DNA of 44,038 nucleotides. Origin: Clavulina sp. PMI_390 (taxonomy: Eukaryota; Basidiomycota; Agaricomycetes; Cantharellales; Hydnaceae). Location: NCBI GenBank assembly GCA_015039315.1, contig WIDE01000020.1:381688-425725 (forward strand). The letters are read 5' to 3'. Both the position numbers and the translations under genes were made by a program. Numbering within the stretch: position 1 is the first letter of the stretch; every line of letters begins with the position of its first letter. Shown here in pieces: positions 1-11,028 of the stretch. The notes under the pieces are model-generated. The model was not told where the DNA came from. It saw only the letters and a program-made list of their open reading frames with translations, and made no database searches.

Positions 1-2213
1 GGCTCTTGTACCCACATATCTTCGAGCAAATTCCAGAAACTTATGTTCACATCATCACTCAGGTCGACGGTGGATTCAGGTCGCTCTGGTCTTCGGCCTT
101 TGATTAGGTTCGATTGAACCTTTTGCTCGTTTGCAATCTCTGAGAAGGGTTGCTTTCCAGTCCAGACGTTGAAGAAAGTCATTGCGAGACCAAAGATATC
201 ACTCTCCCTGGTGGTATGGAATCCCTCTTCCTCCCCGGAACCTGAGGAAAGCTCTGGAGCAAGGAAACGGATTTTTCCCCCTTCCCTGAGGACGGTATGC
301 GTTCGTGTAACCTCATGGCGGATGCGACTCAGTCCAAAGTCGCACAGGTAGGGGTTCCCATCCTTGTTAAGGAGGACATTTCCCTACCCCGAGTGGAGCA
401 AGAAAACAGAAGTTGAGATATCACAACGAAGGGGGACTAGATGCAGCACTCACGGGATGAAGGTCTCCGTGTATTGTCGGCGGGCTCCGAGAATGAAGAT
501 ACTGCACACCCCGGGTAATACCGATGACCTAATGGTCGGTTCAACATGCGTGCATAAGCTAGGCGTAAAAAAAGCATGTAGCACAACTTACGATCTCGTT
601 GAATTTGTCGACCTCCATCAGGAGTTCATCATAAAGTAAGTACTGAAGTGAGCCGTCATCACAGAAAGGCAAAATCACGATTGGAGGCGCTTCTGACGTC
701 TCGTGATAAACGCCTAAGAATGGGAGAATATTTGGGTGGCGCAACTGGGAATGCGTGATTGCTTCTCGATGGACAAGCTGGGTGTTGCTATCAGCGGTAG
801 TGGCAAACGACATGACGTCTAGCTTACTTGAATGAGTTTTCTCCCTAGGGGTCTTGTCCATTCTCTGGGGTGAATCAAAACCTCTCGAACAACAACATTC
901 AGATTCCCCATACTTCCAGAGTAAATAATAGCCTCTCCTCCTGCTCCGATGATACTTTTCCGATCGAAAATGATGTCCTTGACCTCCAGGGCTGCCGGAA
1001 GTGTAAATAAATGGGAACACAGATCCTGTACAAGCTTCAACTTTTCTGAATACACATCAGGGTAAGGTGTTGGCTCTTGTAAGTCCTGCAAATGCGAAAA
1101 ATGAGTGTGAGACGAGTTTGTGGCTTACAAGACGACCTACATCATACATTTGGTTGAGTAATCTTTGAGCTTCAGGCTGAGAGATCCGGGATAGCTGATC
1201 TTGGGATAGGATCCCAAACTTTGCAAGCACCGGGTGGTATTTCAATGATGAAAGTCCCGAATTGATTGACGTGAAAACGCTGTTGTCCGGTATCCTTGGA
1301 CTAGAAGTCTCCCTTTCAGAGACTGGATCCTCTGTGGACAGGCTAACCAGCAAGAATTTCTCTCAGATAAAACGCTGTTGTGAGTAGGTTATATTTATTG
1401 GCTACTAACCGAAGAGTAGAGGAGATCTTTTCAAGAATCTCTCCCATTGCCTCCGTTCCGATCTTATATTGGACGTTTGAGATGATTCTATGGCGTTGTT
1501 GCACATCCAGTATGGATGGCATCAGTGGGGAATCAGAAACGAGGTGGCTGAGAAGCTTCTCAATTGCTGAATTGGATAGATCATCGAGATCGAACGATGG
1601 AGTTTTGTTAAGTAGCGCAACAGATTTTTCAAAATTGCTCTGAATCAGCTCTGACGCTTGGCCGACTAAATCTCTGCGGGTGGTAAAGGGGGAGATGATG
1701 GATGATGCCAGTACGAGCTTTTCCAGTGGGCCAAGACCGATACGCTCACAGAATCGATCAAGATCGAAGTTTAGGAAAATTTGACCATCAGCTTTATCGA
1801 TAGCTTCCCTGAAAGAGTCTGCAAGGAAGGGGTCACGCGCTAGGCGTTGGGTTTCTTGGACCAGAAGGAGGAATGTGAGGACTGTACGCGGGTCATAAAA
1901 TGAGGTGGTGGGGTCATCCAAATTGAGACGTAAATGGGATGCAGCAATCAGACGACGGAGAAGGTGCACATGTATTTCAGCTCCGTGACGGTCGCAGAGG
2001 TCGCGAATCTCGGCCTTTTTCCTAGACGCGCGCCAATCGTCACGCGAGTCAATGTCCTTGGTGCTCAGATTTGTTTGCGTGAAAGGCGGATGAAAAGAAG
2101 TGTACCCACCGTTCGTAGGTATCCTCAGTAAGCGTTGAAAGCAAGAAGACAACTTGCGCCTTCACGATATTGAGCAGGCTACTGTTGCTGACTGTGGTCG
2201 CGACAAGGGCCAT
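1..2213 (-). CDS. NOT1 N-terminal-like domain fused to a protein kinase (3' end outside window)
   Basis: Seven exons are seen: 2110-2213, 1410-2021, 1129-1342, 828-1085, 592-777, 454-528 and 1-383; all junctions are GT-AG and phases agree. Residues 1 to about 238 resemble the N-terminal helical domain of NOT1, the CCR4-NOT scaffold: SNSSLLNIVKAQVVFLLSTL near the start, then RHGAEIHVHLLRRLI. Residues about 345-610 are a kinase of the Agaricomycete TKL-like type: glycine loop IGAGGEAIIY, alpha-C region HREAITHSQLRHPNI, catalytic loop HGDLHPGNVLL (D480), DFG (D498) and APE-type LAPEL. The beta-3 lysine position reads VVVRE, so arginine replaces lysine. The kinase C-lobe is cut by the window edge. 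The start is the first ATG in frame with the NOT1-like segment. Kinase activity is uncertain. A tethering role at the CCR4-NOT deadenylase is inference only. Confidence 0.8.
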
Positions 2214-2477
2214 GATGAGGACGAGCTACCGCAGAGGAAGACGCAGCGCAAGTGATGCCTTGGCAGTGACCGGTCCCTGTTTCAGGTGGAAGTCGGCCTT
2301 GCTGAGAGACGGCGACTGTGGTGCGGGGTTTTGTCGTCCGTTCCCCGCACAAGTTCCCAGTAGACACCAATTAAGTAGCCACGAATAATGGCTGTGCCAA
2401 ACAATAGGCGCGTTCTTCTAATACCCATGTGGCCATAATGAAGCTCTGACCGAAAAGCTCGTTCCCCTATTTCATAG

Positions 2478-2741
2478 TCATCCGCTCGTGCGCTGAGGAA
2501 TTTCGTTTGTCCAGAGGTTCGGCATGGCATGAAAAACGGTCAGGAATCCTTGGGTACTGAGATCTCGATCACAGGGATTAAAGTGGCTGGGCAAGTTCTT
2601 GAATAACGCCCATTCAGCCAGCGTCAGTGAAGCAGCGGGACGCGATGACAGTTCAAGAGACGCGAAAAAAAGGTCCAGACTGAGGGGTCCATCTGGTCCC
2701 AAAAGCTGTTGAAGATCTTCATTTTGACACCGATTGTCCAT
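2478..2741 (-). CDS. Small hypothetical ORF upstream of the NOT1-kinase gene
   Basis: An uninterrupted ATG-to-stop frame of 87 codons, beginning MDNRCQNEDLQQLLGPDGPL. It lies in the promoter side of the kinase chimera on the same strand. I recognise no family. A second frame (ATG at 2530, 82 codons) overlaps its 3' part, and I could not join the two by a canonical intron. It may be a short gene, an upstream exon of the chimera, or chance. Confidence 0.2.
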   Translation of the reverse strand: MDNRCQNEDLQQLLGPDGPLSLDLFFASLELSSRPAASLTLAEWALFKNLPSHFNPCDRDLSTQGFLTVFHAMPNLWTNEIPQRTSG

Positions 2742-2952
2742 GGGGTATTCATTTTAGGTGAAAAGCCGCTGGTATTGCATACATACACTCGAGATGACGA
2801 CTGAGGTGGGAGATGGAAGGTGGAGGATCAAAGCAGAGATTAGCGCGCCGTGCGGAGCCGCAGCTCAATAACAAATGCAATTAACGATTCATCCCATCGT
2901 ATTTGAACACTCCATCTAGATATTCTTCACGTCCACAATATTCAATCGTAGC

Positions 2953-5141
2953 TTATGCCAAAGCACCCAATGGGTCCCAAGGCTTGAGCGCCACAAAATC
3001 ACCACCATCCAGAATCTTGACGTGTGCAGGGTCCGCCAGCTGCCGTGAGATGACAACCTGGTACGCATACTCATCGAACCACTTGTCTGTCATGACCATG
3101 TAGCCGTCGTCGCCGACCGTGTTGTTCCACGAGTTCTCGACGCGGAAGCGCACAGGCTTGCCAGTAGCGGGATCGACGTGCACAGCAGTGATCACCATAG
3201 CTGCAACGCAAGCAAAAAAGCGAGCAAGAAGCATATGGAGATTAAGTGATGATGTCCCGATATGAATAGAGTGGGAACGTACCATGGGTCATGGCGCTCT
3301 CGTTCGTCCGTAGCCTCTGAGCCTTATCCATCCCAAACTCCACTCCGAATGCACTCTCTAGACCATACAGACCGACATCCATCACGCCTGACGGCGAGTC
3401 AGATGACTTGCCAACGTCGCAGCCAAAGAACACCGGCTGCCCCGCCTTGATAGACTTGACAATTGCTGCCTTGAGATCGTCAGAAGTGGTATTGACGTCT
3501 ATGGCAAGAGTTGAACGTCAGTCCAGAATCAAGGCAGTATCAACAACGCACTGACATCGAATGGGCAAGCCTCCCCAGACGTTTCCAAGCTTCTCGACGG
3601 TGTAGAGCTTGCCGTACTCGTGTCGCGGGTCATTGATGATAGAGAAGGCATCAAGGATTGGGTACTGCTTGCTGCCAAATGCCTAAAAATCAAATGAACA
3701 AGAAATTGGTAATCAGATTGTTGATTGCTCATTGGGATGAAGCCCCCTGGAAGGTGACGCGAACATACCTTGAGGAACTCGATGGGTGTGCCCTCCCAGG
3801 ACTTGTAATCACCCTTTTTATCATAGTATTCCCAGAGGAACTTCTCGTTCGGCTTTGGTGGCTCGCCCTGCGCGATCGTCAAAATCTTGTAAATCTCGCC
3901 CACATAGACCTCTTTCTCCTTCCTCAGCACCTTGACGAGCTCATCGTTCGCTTGTTCGGCAGTAAGGTGTGCGAAAGCTCCAGACGCGCGTAGTGAGGCA
4001 ACGGAGGCGCGCAGGAGGAGAGCATGTTCGCGGAGTTTGGTCGTGACGATTGAATTCAATCTTGATGTGGCGGAAGAAGAGTATGATTCGGGGAAGATGG
4101 ATTGTGGGACAACGCCGTAGTTCTGAGGAGCACAATGTTTAAGCATATTTCATGAAGCTCTATGGGTGACAGGGAATGAGGCAAACCTTGAGCAAGTTTA
4201 GGGCCATGTCCCATTGGCCACCATCAGCGACGGGGTCGGTTGCGAGGTGGACGATGAGACGATCGTCAATAGGGAGGTCAACGTTCTCGATCGAGTTTTC
4301 CAGGTAGTAGTTGGCTTTGTTGAGCTATATCCGAGATAATAGAGGTGAGTGCCATGAATAACCATACTCAATTCAGCGAGTGAACAGAGTGCATACCTTA
4401 TCATAGAACGACAAGTATGACCTTTCCCACCAAATGACTTAGCTCGGCGCATATATGCTAGAATATCGAGGAACATACTGAGAGAGCTGGAAGTCCTCTA
4501 GGCCAAGAGTGTTCGCCATATTGTAGCGAATAACCTGATAACCGAACACATGGATACCGGAGTCAAGTTGAAACACCGTGCAGCACGCGATGACCATAAG
4601 ATAAGCGCAAGCGGAACCGAAGACCTGGAGCATGAGGACAACTTACGTTAGTCGTAGCGAAAAGCCAGCACCGCCCGCTGGACTTCTGATTCGTGACCTT
4701 CTTGTTAGGGTTGAAGGGGAGCTTCGTGTTGTAGACATGAGGGTCGCGGATGAGCGTGTTGCGCTGCAATAGAGTCGTCTTGAGATCGGCATGGTTGAGC
4801 ACTGCTTTCGAAACTGCCAAGCGAGGATCCTTAGGTCGTCAACGACGTGTCGTAGTGGAAATGTTCAAAACCCCATGTATAGGGGCAGGAGACAGGGTCC
4901 TGTAAGTATAGGGCCGATATTGTAAACTTGGCTGGGAACACACCTCTGCGATTGCAGTGTCCCACTCCTTGAAGTTCTCGGTACCAATAGACCCATCGGC
5001 CGAGAGCGGTTCCACCTTGGGGATAGCTGACGACCGTACATGCAGAGAGGACACACTAGCTGTCACGCCCTCGATCTGCTTCTCGTTGAGCTCGGATGCA
5101 CGCGCCGCCGCGCCGGAAGGCTTCGACCCAGAGGAGCCCAT
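2953..5141 (-). CDS. BLH1: Bleomycin hydrolase (peptidase family C1B cysteine aminopeptidase)
   Basis: Nine exons give a 514-residue protein: 4944-5141, 4647-4829, 4479-4534, 4397-4421, 4187-4324, 3769-4122, 3556-3682, 3283-3498 and 2953-3200. Length fits the family. The papain-like triad is visible: Cys120 in QKSSGRCWLFATTN, His432 in THAMVITAVH, and Asn455 in VENSW. The middle contains the family pattern QLSQSYLSFYDKLNKANYYL followed by DPVADGGQWDM. The family forms hexameric barrels that trim peptides and hydrolyse homocysteine thiolactone and bleomycin. The N-terminus MGSSGS fits an N-myristoylation consensus (Gly2, Ser6), so partial membrane targeting is possible but untested. Exon 4 is only 25 nt. 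An alternative 3' splice site in intron 1 would add about 20 codons but runs into a stop. Confidence 0.95.
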
Positions 5142-5785
5142 AGTTAATGAAGATGATAGGGTATAGTAAAGCTTGGAAGGAAGGGTAGGTGGGAGGAGTT
5201 AAGGGTCGTGCAAGCCGAGTCGCTCAGGGCTTATCTGTGACCGGGGGTGTCACCTCCGAAGACCCTCGGCGTCGAGCCATGCGCTCCATGGGTTGGGCCG
5301 TGCGATATCCATATCTAAGGATGAAAAACCTCCAAGTTGCTTAAAAGAGACGGTGGGATTCTGAAGAGCCTGGTGGGACTGTAGCTAACACTCACCAGCT
5401 CGAGATCGAGCTCACCAGCTGGCAGGATACTCTGGTTGATATTCTGTAGATGCACACGCATGCCTCAGCTGAAATCAATGGCGGAAGTACTCCATGATCA
5501 TATGGGGGTTCGGGACGCGACAAATATTCCGGAATAAATAAACATAGATTCTTGCGAGCCAGTAGTACAAATACAAGTCGTAACGGGGTCCAATAGGTAC
5601 TTGGGATCGAGACAGCGCCGTGATGCGCTAAAGTATACAAACAGTGAAGGAAATTTCGTACACAAAGATAAGAGAGTAGAGCCGTCGCTGAAGCTCGAAT
5701 CTCGAGGAAACAGCGGGATTGACACATAGATGAGACTGTGTTGGGAGAGACAGGTTCACGATGACGAGTCATCAATGCCACCATC
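5142..5785. other. Intergenic: upstream of bleomycin hydrolase, downstream of dsRBM gene
   Basis: No supported gene. It holds the 5' flank of the minus-strand hydrolase gene and the 3' flank of the dsRNA-binding gene. Open frames on the minus strand (5392-5784) show no family signal and no plausible splice structure. Confidence 0.5.
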
Positions 5786-6671
5786 TCAAACGCTACTGTT
5801 GCTGCTGCTACTGCTACCGGGATTATGCATGCTCAGGATCGCTTCAGGGGGCAGGCGACCAGTGATACCAAGGAAGAAGTGCTGCTCCTTGATCACGGCA
5901 ACCGCCTGCTTGGCTGCCAAGTCCTTCGCATCTTTCTTCTTTAGCGCAGTTCCTGTGCCAATGAGCTGATCATTTACTGTAGCAAAGGGAATATTAGAAG
6001 TGCAAATGATAAATGCAGATATATATGCGATAGCATACCTCTAAGGTCGACTTTCCAGGCAGCCGGATTCCCAGCGGCGGGCTCGCCTTCGGACTATACA
6101 AGCAATCAAGGGCAGAAACCATGGCACGGAAGGGACAGAGTTTGAGCGCGCAAGCATGACGTAACCGCAGGAAGGAGAAAGGTACGAATAATAACAGCAC
6201 GTACATATTTGACATCTAGGTTGTATTTTGTGGCCAGCTGATTCAACTCGGAACGGGGAGCCCCGTTCAGCTCTGGGGACAGTAAATCAGGCCTATATTA
6301 TTTGAGGGGGGAGTGGTGTGAGAGCGCGCAGGGTCCAAGGTTCGTTTGGACATAAGTTGAAGGAAGTGCTCATATCAACGACTGACACACCTAAAGATCG
6401 ATGCAGCGTTTAAGCTAACTGGAGGGGTGCTCTGAGTATGCACCAAAGGCTCTGTGTCCGCCTCATCACTACTCTCGCCATGTCCTGTGCTGACTTCACT
6501 CGCATTACTGACTGGTGAAGTTGGCTCCGGGGTGTCCGTGTACCGTTCAAGGCGATGGCGAGAAGGTGGTGCCATTGACGGCGACAAAGACGTGGATCGG
6601 CTGATAGGTTCGGCGGAATGATGGAGCGCCTCGTCGCTAGCGTCTGTAATACCTCGGTCCTTGTATCCCAT
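5786..6671 (-). CDS. Small double-stranded RNA-binding (dsRBM) protein
   Basis: Four exons (6391-6671, 6205-6292, 6039-6093, 5786-5976) give 204 residues. Residues 1 to about 95 are low-complexity and rich in Ser, Pro, Thr and Glu. Residues about 103-170 form one dsRBM: helix 1 RSELNQLATKYNLDVKY, strand AAWKVDLRVNDQLIGTGTA, and the basic helix start KKKDAKDLAAKQAVAVI that contacts the RNA major groove in this family. The C-terminus is a Ser/Asn tail. A single dsRBM with no catalytic domain suggests an accessory RNA-binding factor rather than a nuclease, but the partner is unknown. The ATG at 6671 is the first in frame; an upstream overlapping frame is not supported. Confidence 0.8.
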
Positions 6672-6804
6672 CTCAAGGTCAGAAGAAGATTTAGAAGGAG
6701 AAAGGTGGGGTGAAGGTTTGGTCGCGTCAAGGTACGCGGGACTGTTGTGAGAAAGTGTAAGCTTTCGGACGGGAGGAGGACACAGACCCCGTATCGCGCT
6801 CAGC

Positions 6805-7200
6805 CTACATTAGAGTCAAGAATATCCCGACCGCGCCAAATGCGCCTGCCACAATCCTGAGACTGAAAGATGGGTTATAGAGCCCGATTATCCCAAACGC
6901 TGTATTACAGCACGCGCCGAGGAGAGCACTGATAAGGCGTCCAGACTTAAGAGCCGAAGGAAGTCGGGGCATGCTTCTGAGTTTTGGTAGGAGGAGGTTG
7001 CGCGGGAGGGGTGGCTTTGAGGGATCTCGCTGCGCGTCTCTTGTGGGGGAAGTAGGCTGTGTGGGAGCGAAATGTGAATAGATGGTCGCGAGGAACATTC
7101 TGGATCGATATTGTATGGAGGCTATCCAGTAGACCAACATGATCTCGCAATGTGGCTGCTGGTGGCAGTGACTTTGGGAGAGTTCATAATTGCTTGGCAT
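6805..7200 (-). CDS. Hypothetical small membrane protein
   Basis: An ATG-initiated frame of 131 codons with no intron needed. The C-terminal third is hydrophobic and could form two membrane segments (around SALLGACCNTAFGIIGLY and LRIVAGAFGAVGIFLTLM); the middle is basic and proline-rich. A later in-frame methionine (MFLATIYSHF) is an equally good start. No family recognised. It sits upstream of the dsRBM gene on the same strand and could be an exon of a larger gene. Confidence 0.3.
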   Translation of the reverse strand: MPSNYELSQSHCHQQPHCEIMLVYWIASIQYRSRMFLATIYSHFAPTQPTSPTRDAQRDPSKPPLPRNLLLPKLRSMPRLPSALKSGRLISALLGACCNTAFGIIGLYNPSFSLRIVAGAFGAVGIFLTLM

Positions 7201-7264
7201 CCCCGCACTGCTCCATCAGGTACATATTCTCAAACGAAGAAAGTGACTGAGACGTATCCATCAC

Positions 7265-7716
7265 TCAGCATAAGGCCCTAAGGGATATAAAGATGGAGAA
7301 GACTTACTTTCTTACCCCTCGCTCAGCTTTGTGTACCTTTCACGGTCGCCACCAAACGGAGAGCTGCCATAGAGCAGTGAAGCCTCCAGCTTGATCAGCG
7401 TCTTCCTCTAAATGGATGTGAATCAGCAATGATTCGAAATGGCAGTTCAGGCGCGACTTGCTTACTGATGTCATGGGAACAGGTCCAAGGCCGGTGAATA
7501 GAACAAAAACCTTCACATCGGCGAGAGACGGCAGATACGCGAATCAAACCACACAGCCTTCAATTGAGGATGGAGGCCCTCAAGTTGAATCGAAAAGCTT
7601 TCAATCTCGCCAATTGCTGACTGCCGCGCGCTAGCTGAACTGCGCTGGACAAAAGCAGTGGAGGCAAGGCGCCAAGATGACGAATATTGACTCTTGTTCT
7701 TGGGAGGGTCACTCAT
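7265..7716 (-). CDS. Hypothetical short spliced gene
   Basis: Exons 7555-7716, 7466-7510, 7316-7407 and 7265-7277 join with GT-AG introns in consistent phase to give 103 residues, starting MSDPPKNKSQYSSSW. Middle segments read VFVLFTGLGPVPMTS and RKTLIKLEASLLYGSSPFGG, which look like real coding sequence rather than chance. I do not recognise the family. The last exon is tiny and its placement is weak. Confidence 0.35.
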
Positions 7717-8989
7717 TATTAGCACAGGTGGTGCCTCGAAACTATTCGATGGGTGCTTCAGCCACTGGAAGCAGGCATTGCCTTCTTTGAGGAGACGAGG
7801 AGTGGAGTGTAATTTCGGTAGAATTGATTGGCCATGGGTAGCTTTTAGCGCGACACGAGATCACCGCCCAGCGCTATGAGCTAACATGACCCCCGATATT
7901 GCAAGTCTGCATGCGAGACGGCGCACTGATGTTGTGTGGGCGCGCTGACGTCAACAAGGACAAACACTCCACCCAGTTGAAGCTGTCTGCCCAATACCAT
8001 CTTGAGCACAAGAGCTATCCTATATCGATAATAACACCTGCAAGAAATGTTTTGGATCATTTCTAGAGCGTGACGTGTGCAACTTAGCTGCTCTGAGCTT
8101 CATAGGCGGTATGATCCTGGTCCCGCTGAATGTCAAGTACATACTCTTTTGACACCTTCTGTCTCACAAGCTGACTTTCTGCGGCATCGCTCACATAGTT
8201 ATTCGATGACGCTTACTGCATGACCACCTGTGCGAACCACACCGACGGATTCGGGCGTGGCAAGGAGTCGGTTCATCTGCGCCTACCACCTGAAAATGCA
8301 TGCGCCTCAGGATCCTACAGGGTCCACGTAGCTCCTATCAATGCTATCCATGCGGCTCATTATCTACGGGGCTGTTAGGACTTGTCAGGCTCTCTAAAAC
8401 AGACTACAGGAGCTGCATCGATGCGCAATTACCGACTCCCTCCGTCCGCTATGACTTTGACTGACAGCACCAGGGCCATCCATAGTAGCATCAGGAGTGA
8501 GCCAAAATAGCCATGGCTCATTACTCCGAAACTATATAGGGGTCCTCGCTTACTCGCTATTGAGGCTCCCCACCATAGGTAAGAGTGAGCTCTCGTCTTC
8601 GGATCTTGTGGCGAATGAATACATTACGCTCTATTAACGCCGTGCCTCCAAAAGATCTTGATTTAGGTCGTCGATCGGGTAGCTTCATAGGCCGCCACAT
8701 TGCTCAGCGTTTCAATGGACTAAATAATGTTCGGTTGGGCTACATCGATTTCAGGCTTGAACACTTCATCCATGGACTTGCGATCCCGTCCCCATCGTCT
8801 TTAGGCTTCACTTCATTGCTCTCGGCTCTCCCTCTTATATCATGAGCAAAATCCAGAGCTCCCCTGTTCCTAATCCCCTCTGCCTCACTTCGTTGCTACC
8901 TCCACCTCAACACATCAGGAGGTTTGAAACTTTTCCCGTTTTTGATACAGTCACCACCCCAAGCAAGCACGCATAAGAACCAAGCAACA
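7717..8989. other. Intergenic region, divergent flanks
   Basis: No supported gene. It lies between a minus-strand weak gene and the plus-strand alpha/beta hydrolase. An ACTATATAGG stretch near 8531 and a TGACGTCA palindrome (CRE/ATF-like) near 7946 are the only motif-like items noted; neither is at a typical distance from a supported start. Confidence 0.4.
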
Positions 8990-11028
8990 ATGTTGGCCAA
9001 CTCATATGCTCCACCAGAGCCGCCGCTGTTGATTCCAGCCAACCCACGGAACCCATCTTACGTTCCTCTCCAATACCCACCCGAGATTCCAGCTTCCTCC
9101 CTCCCCAACCTCCCTAGCGCCCCTCGCAAGCAATCTAGTCTCCCACCTGCGCTTGCCCGCAACTACAAGCTTACGACCCATATCGTCACCGCAGCTTGGC
9201 CACGTCTACCCTCCCAGCTCTTCGACCCTGCCGCGTACGAAGCGCCTCAGGGCGAAAGCAGAGTAGAGCGCAGAGCACGGGTGAACAAAGTCTATGACGA
9301 ACTCGACCAATCTCGCATCTTGGCTGATCGGGGCGAAGGCCCTGAGAGGAACGAAGTCCTGTACAACGTTGTGAATCGGTACAGGAGAAAGGGTAAATGG
9401 GTCAGAGAAGGCGGTGAGGGCGGAATCACCCTGTTTGTCACTCACGCCGTAGGTTTCCCCAAGGAGGTAAGCGTCTCGTTACGTACACTTTTTTCGTTTC
9501 GCTTGGATACGGAACAGGATTTGCCCTTTCTCGATGCGCTCACTACTTCGCGATGCCATTCGCGCCCGAGTCAATTCTTTCTGTTCCACTTTTATTCCAT
9601 CTATCACTTCATGCGAAGGCTTTAATGACCCATGCGCTAATGAACCACTCTTATTGTCCAGATTTGGGAACAAACCTTGGCGAAGCTCGTTGAGCAAACA
9701 GAGCACTCGGCGCATGGCACCAAGATCAACGAAATTTGGGCCTTCGAATCGTACAATCACGGCGACAGTGCGCTCATCAATGAAGGGAAACTGGGAACGA
9801 TGAGTACGGCATCTTCATCTCTCTGTATCTCCCCTTCCTAATCGATGTCCTTTTGTAGACTGCTTTGAGGATACCACCCGTGATATCCTCAACTTCATGT
9901 TGAACTACCTTCCTCACAACGCGGGCGCGAATCATCGCGATCTTCCAGTCCACTTGACGCGGCTACCTCGGGAGATCGCGGAGGGCCGACGAATCCTTGG
10001 GTATGCCGGTGATAGGACAGTCGTCGGGCTCGGGCATAGCGCTGGCGCAGCCGCCATGTAAGCCATCTCGTAACTCCTTCGCTTACTAGAAACTGACGGA
10101 TTCTCCTCATGCGCGCATGGGCGGTTAGGATTACCTCGGCGGTGAATGAACCGGCGCTGTTCCATTCCCTTGTGGCGATCGAGCCGATTATCATCATCAA
10201 GGAGTTTGTCAATGAACCTATCTTCCGTCAGTGGAGAAAGGGTGCAATCGGCAGGAGAGCTCATTGGGACTCGAGGTGATTTCCTTCTGGTTTTTCTTAT
10301 CGCTACATTTGGGCTTACAGGGCATTGCTTGATCTGTTGCAAACCAGGGAGGATGCCCTTTCGCTCTACAAGCTGTCCCCCTCGTTCTCGTACTGGAACC
10401 CAGATGTGCTCAAGACCTTCGTCAAATATGGAATCACGGAGGACTCGAAGGGGGGGGTGAAATTGAAGACCCCTACAATGCAGGCGGGTCTTGTTATTTT
10501 ACCATCAACTGATACTCTCTACTAATCAACCTTTATGTCACCCTTCAATAGGAGGCCATGTGGTTTATGGAAGGCGATGGAGTGACCAAAACCTACGAGA
10601 CACTATCACAGCTGCCACCAAGCGTGGAGCTTCTCTTGCTCTACAGCTCGCGAAGTGCTGCGGGGTTAGTTTCCCTCGCTTTCAAACCATATTTTCATGA
10701 AATTTGATGAAGAAATAATCTTATGTTCATAGAACTGGTGGTGAAATCTCCACCCGGCATGTCGCCCATCGTCGCCCGAAGAACACCAGAAATATGAAGC
10801 TCGACTCTTCTCATTTGATGGTGCAGGAGTCTCCACAGCTAGTCGGTATGTCACGATATACTATACACGAAGCATTCAGTGATCGAATCTGATCGCCATT
10901 CTCCTTATCCTCTCGTAGCCAACACGGTGTTCGACTTCCTGCAAGAGAAATACACCAGAGCTGTACTCCCATCGTCGGGTGGTGTCGTTTCTCAAGAAGC
11001 CTCTCTTTCTTTGGGCGCTCGTCTTTAA
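8990..11028 (+). CDS. Alpha/beta hydrolase fold protein
   Basis: Eight exons (8990-9466, 9662-9803, 9859-10057, 10129-10275, 10321-10483, 10552-10664, 10733-10845, 10919-11028) give 487 residues. The nucleophile elbow is GLGHSAG with Ser267. The likely catalytic His is His441 in DSSHLMVQ; the acid is not clear. The region LFVTHAVGFPKEIWEQTL matches the early strand and oxyanion part of fungal AB-hydrolase proteins. The N-terminal 140 residues are proline-rich and basic. The start chosen is the ATG at 8990; an upstream frame extension has no ATG. The fifth intron (10484-10551) appears to begin with GC rather than GT. Substrate is unknown: esterase, lipase or epoxide-hydrolase-like activity are all possible. 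Confidence 0.85.

Noticed and set aside
109..122. Palindrome GGTTCGATTGAACC resembling a tRNA T-arm
   Set aside because: No acceptor, D or anticodon arms around it, and it lies inside the kinase coding exon.
7946..7953. TGACGTCA CRE/ATF-like palindrome
   Set aside because: An 8-mer is expected by chance at this scale, and it is about 1 kb from the nearest plus-strand start; not called as a regulatory site.
8585..8845. Plus-strand frame of 86 codons before the hydrolase
   Set aside because: Begins at GTG, not ATG, and lies in a probable promoter; no similarity to any family.
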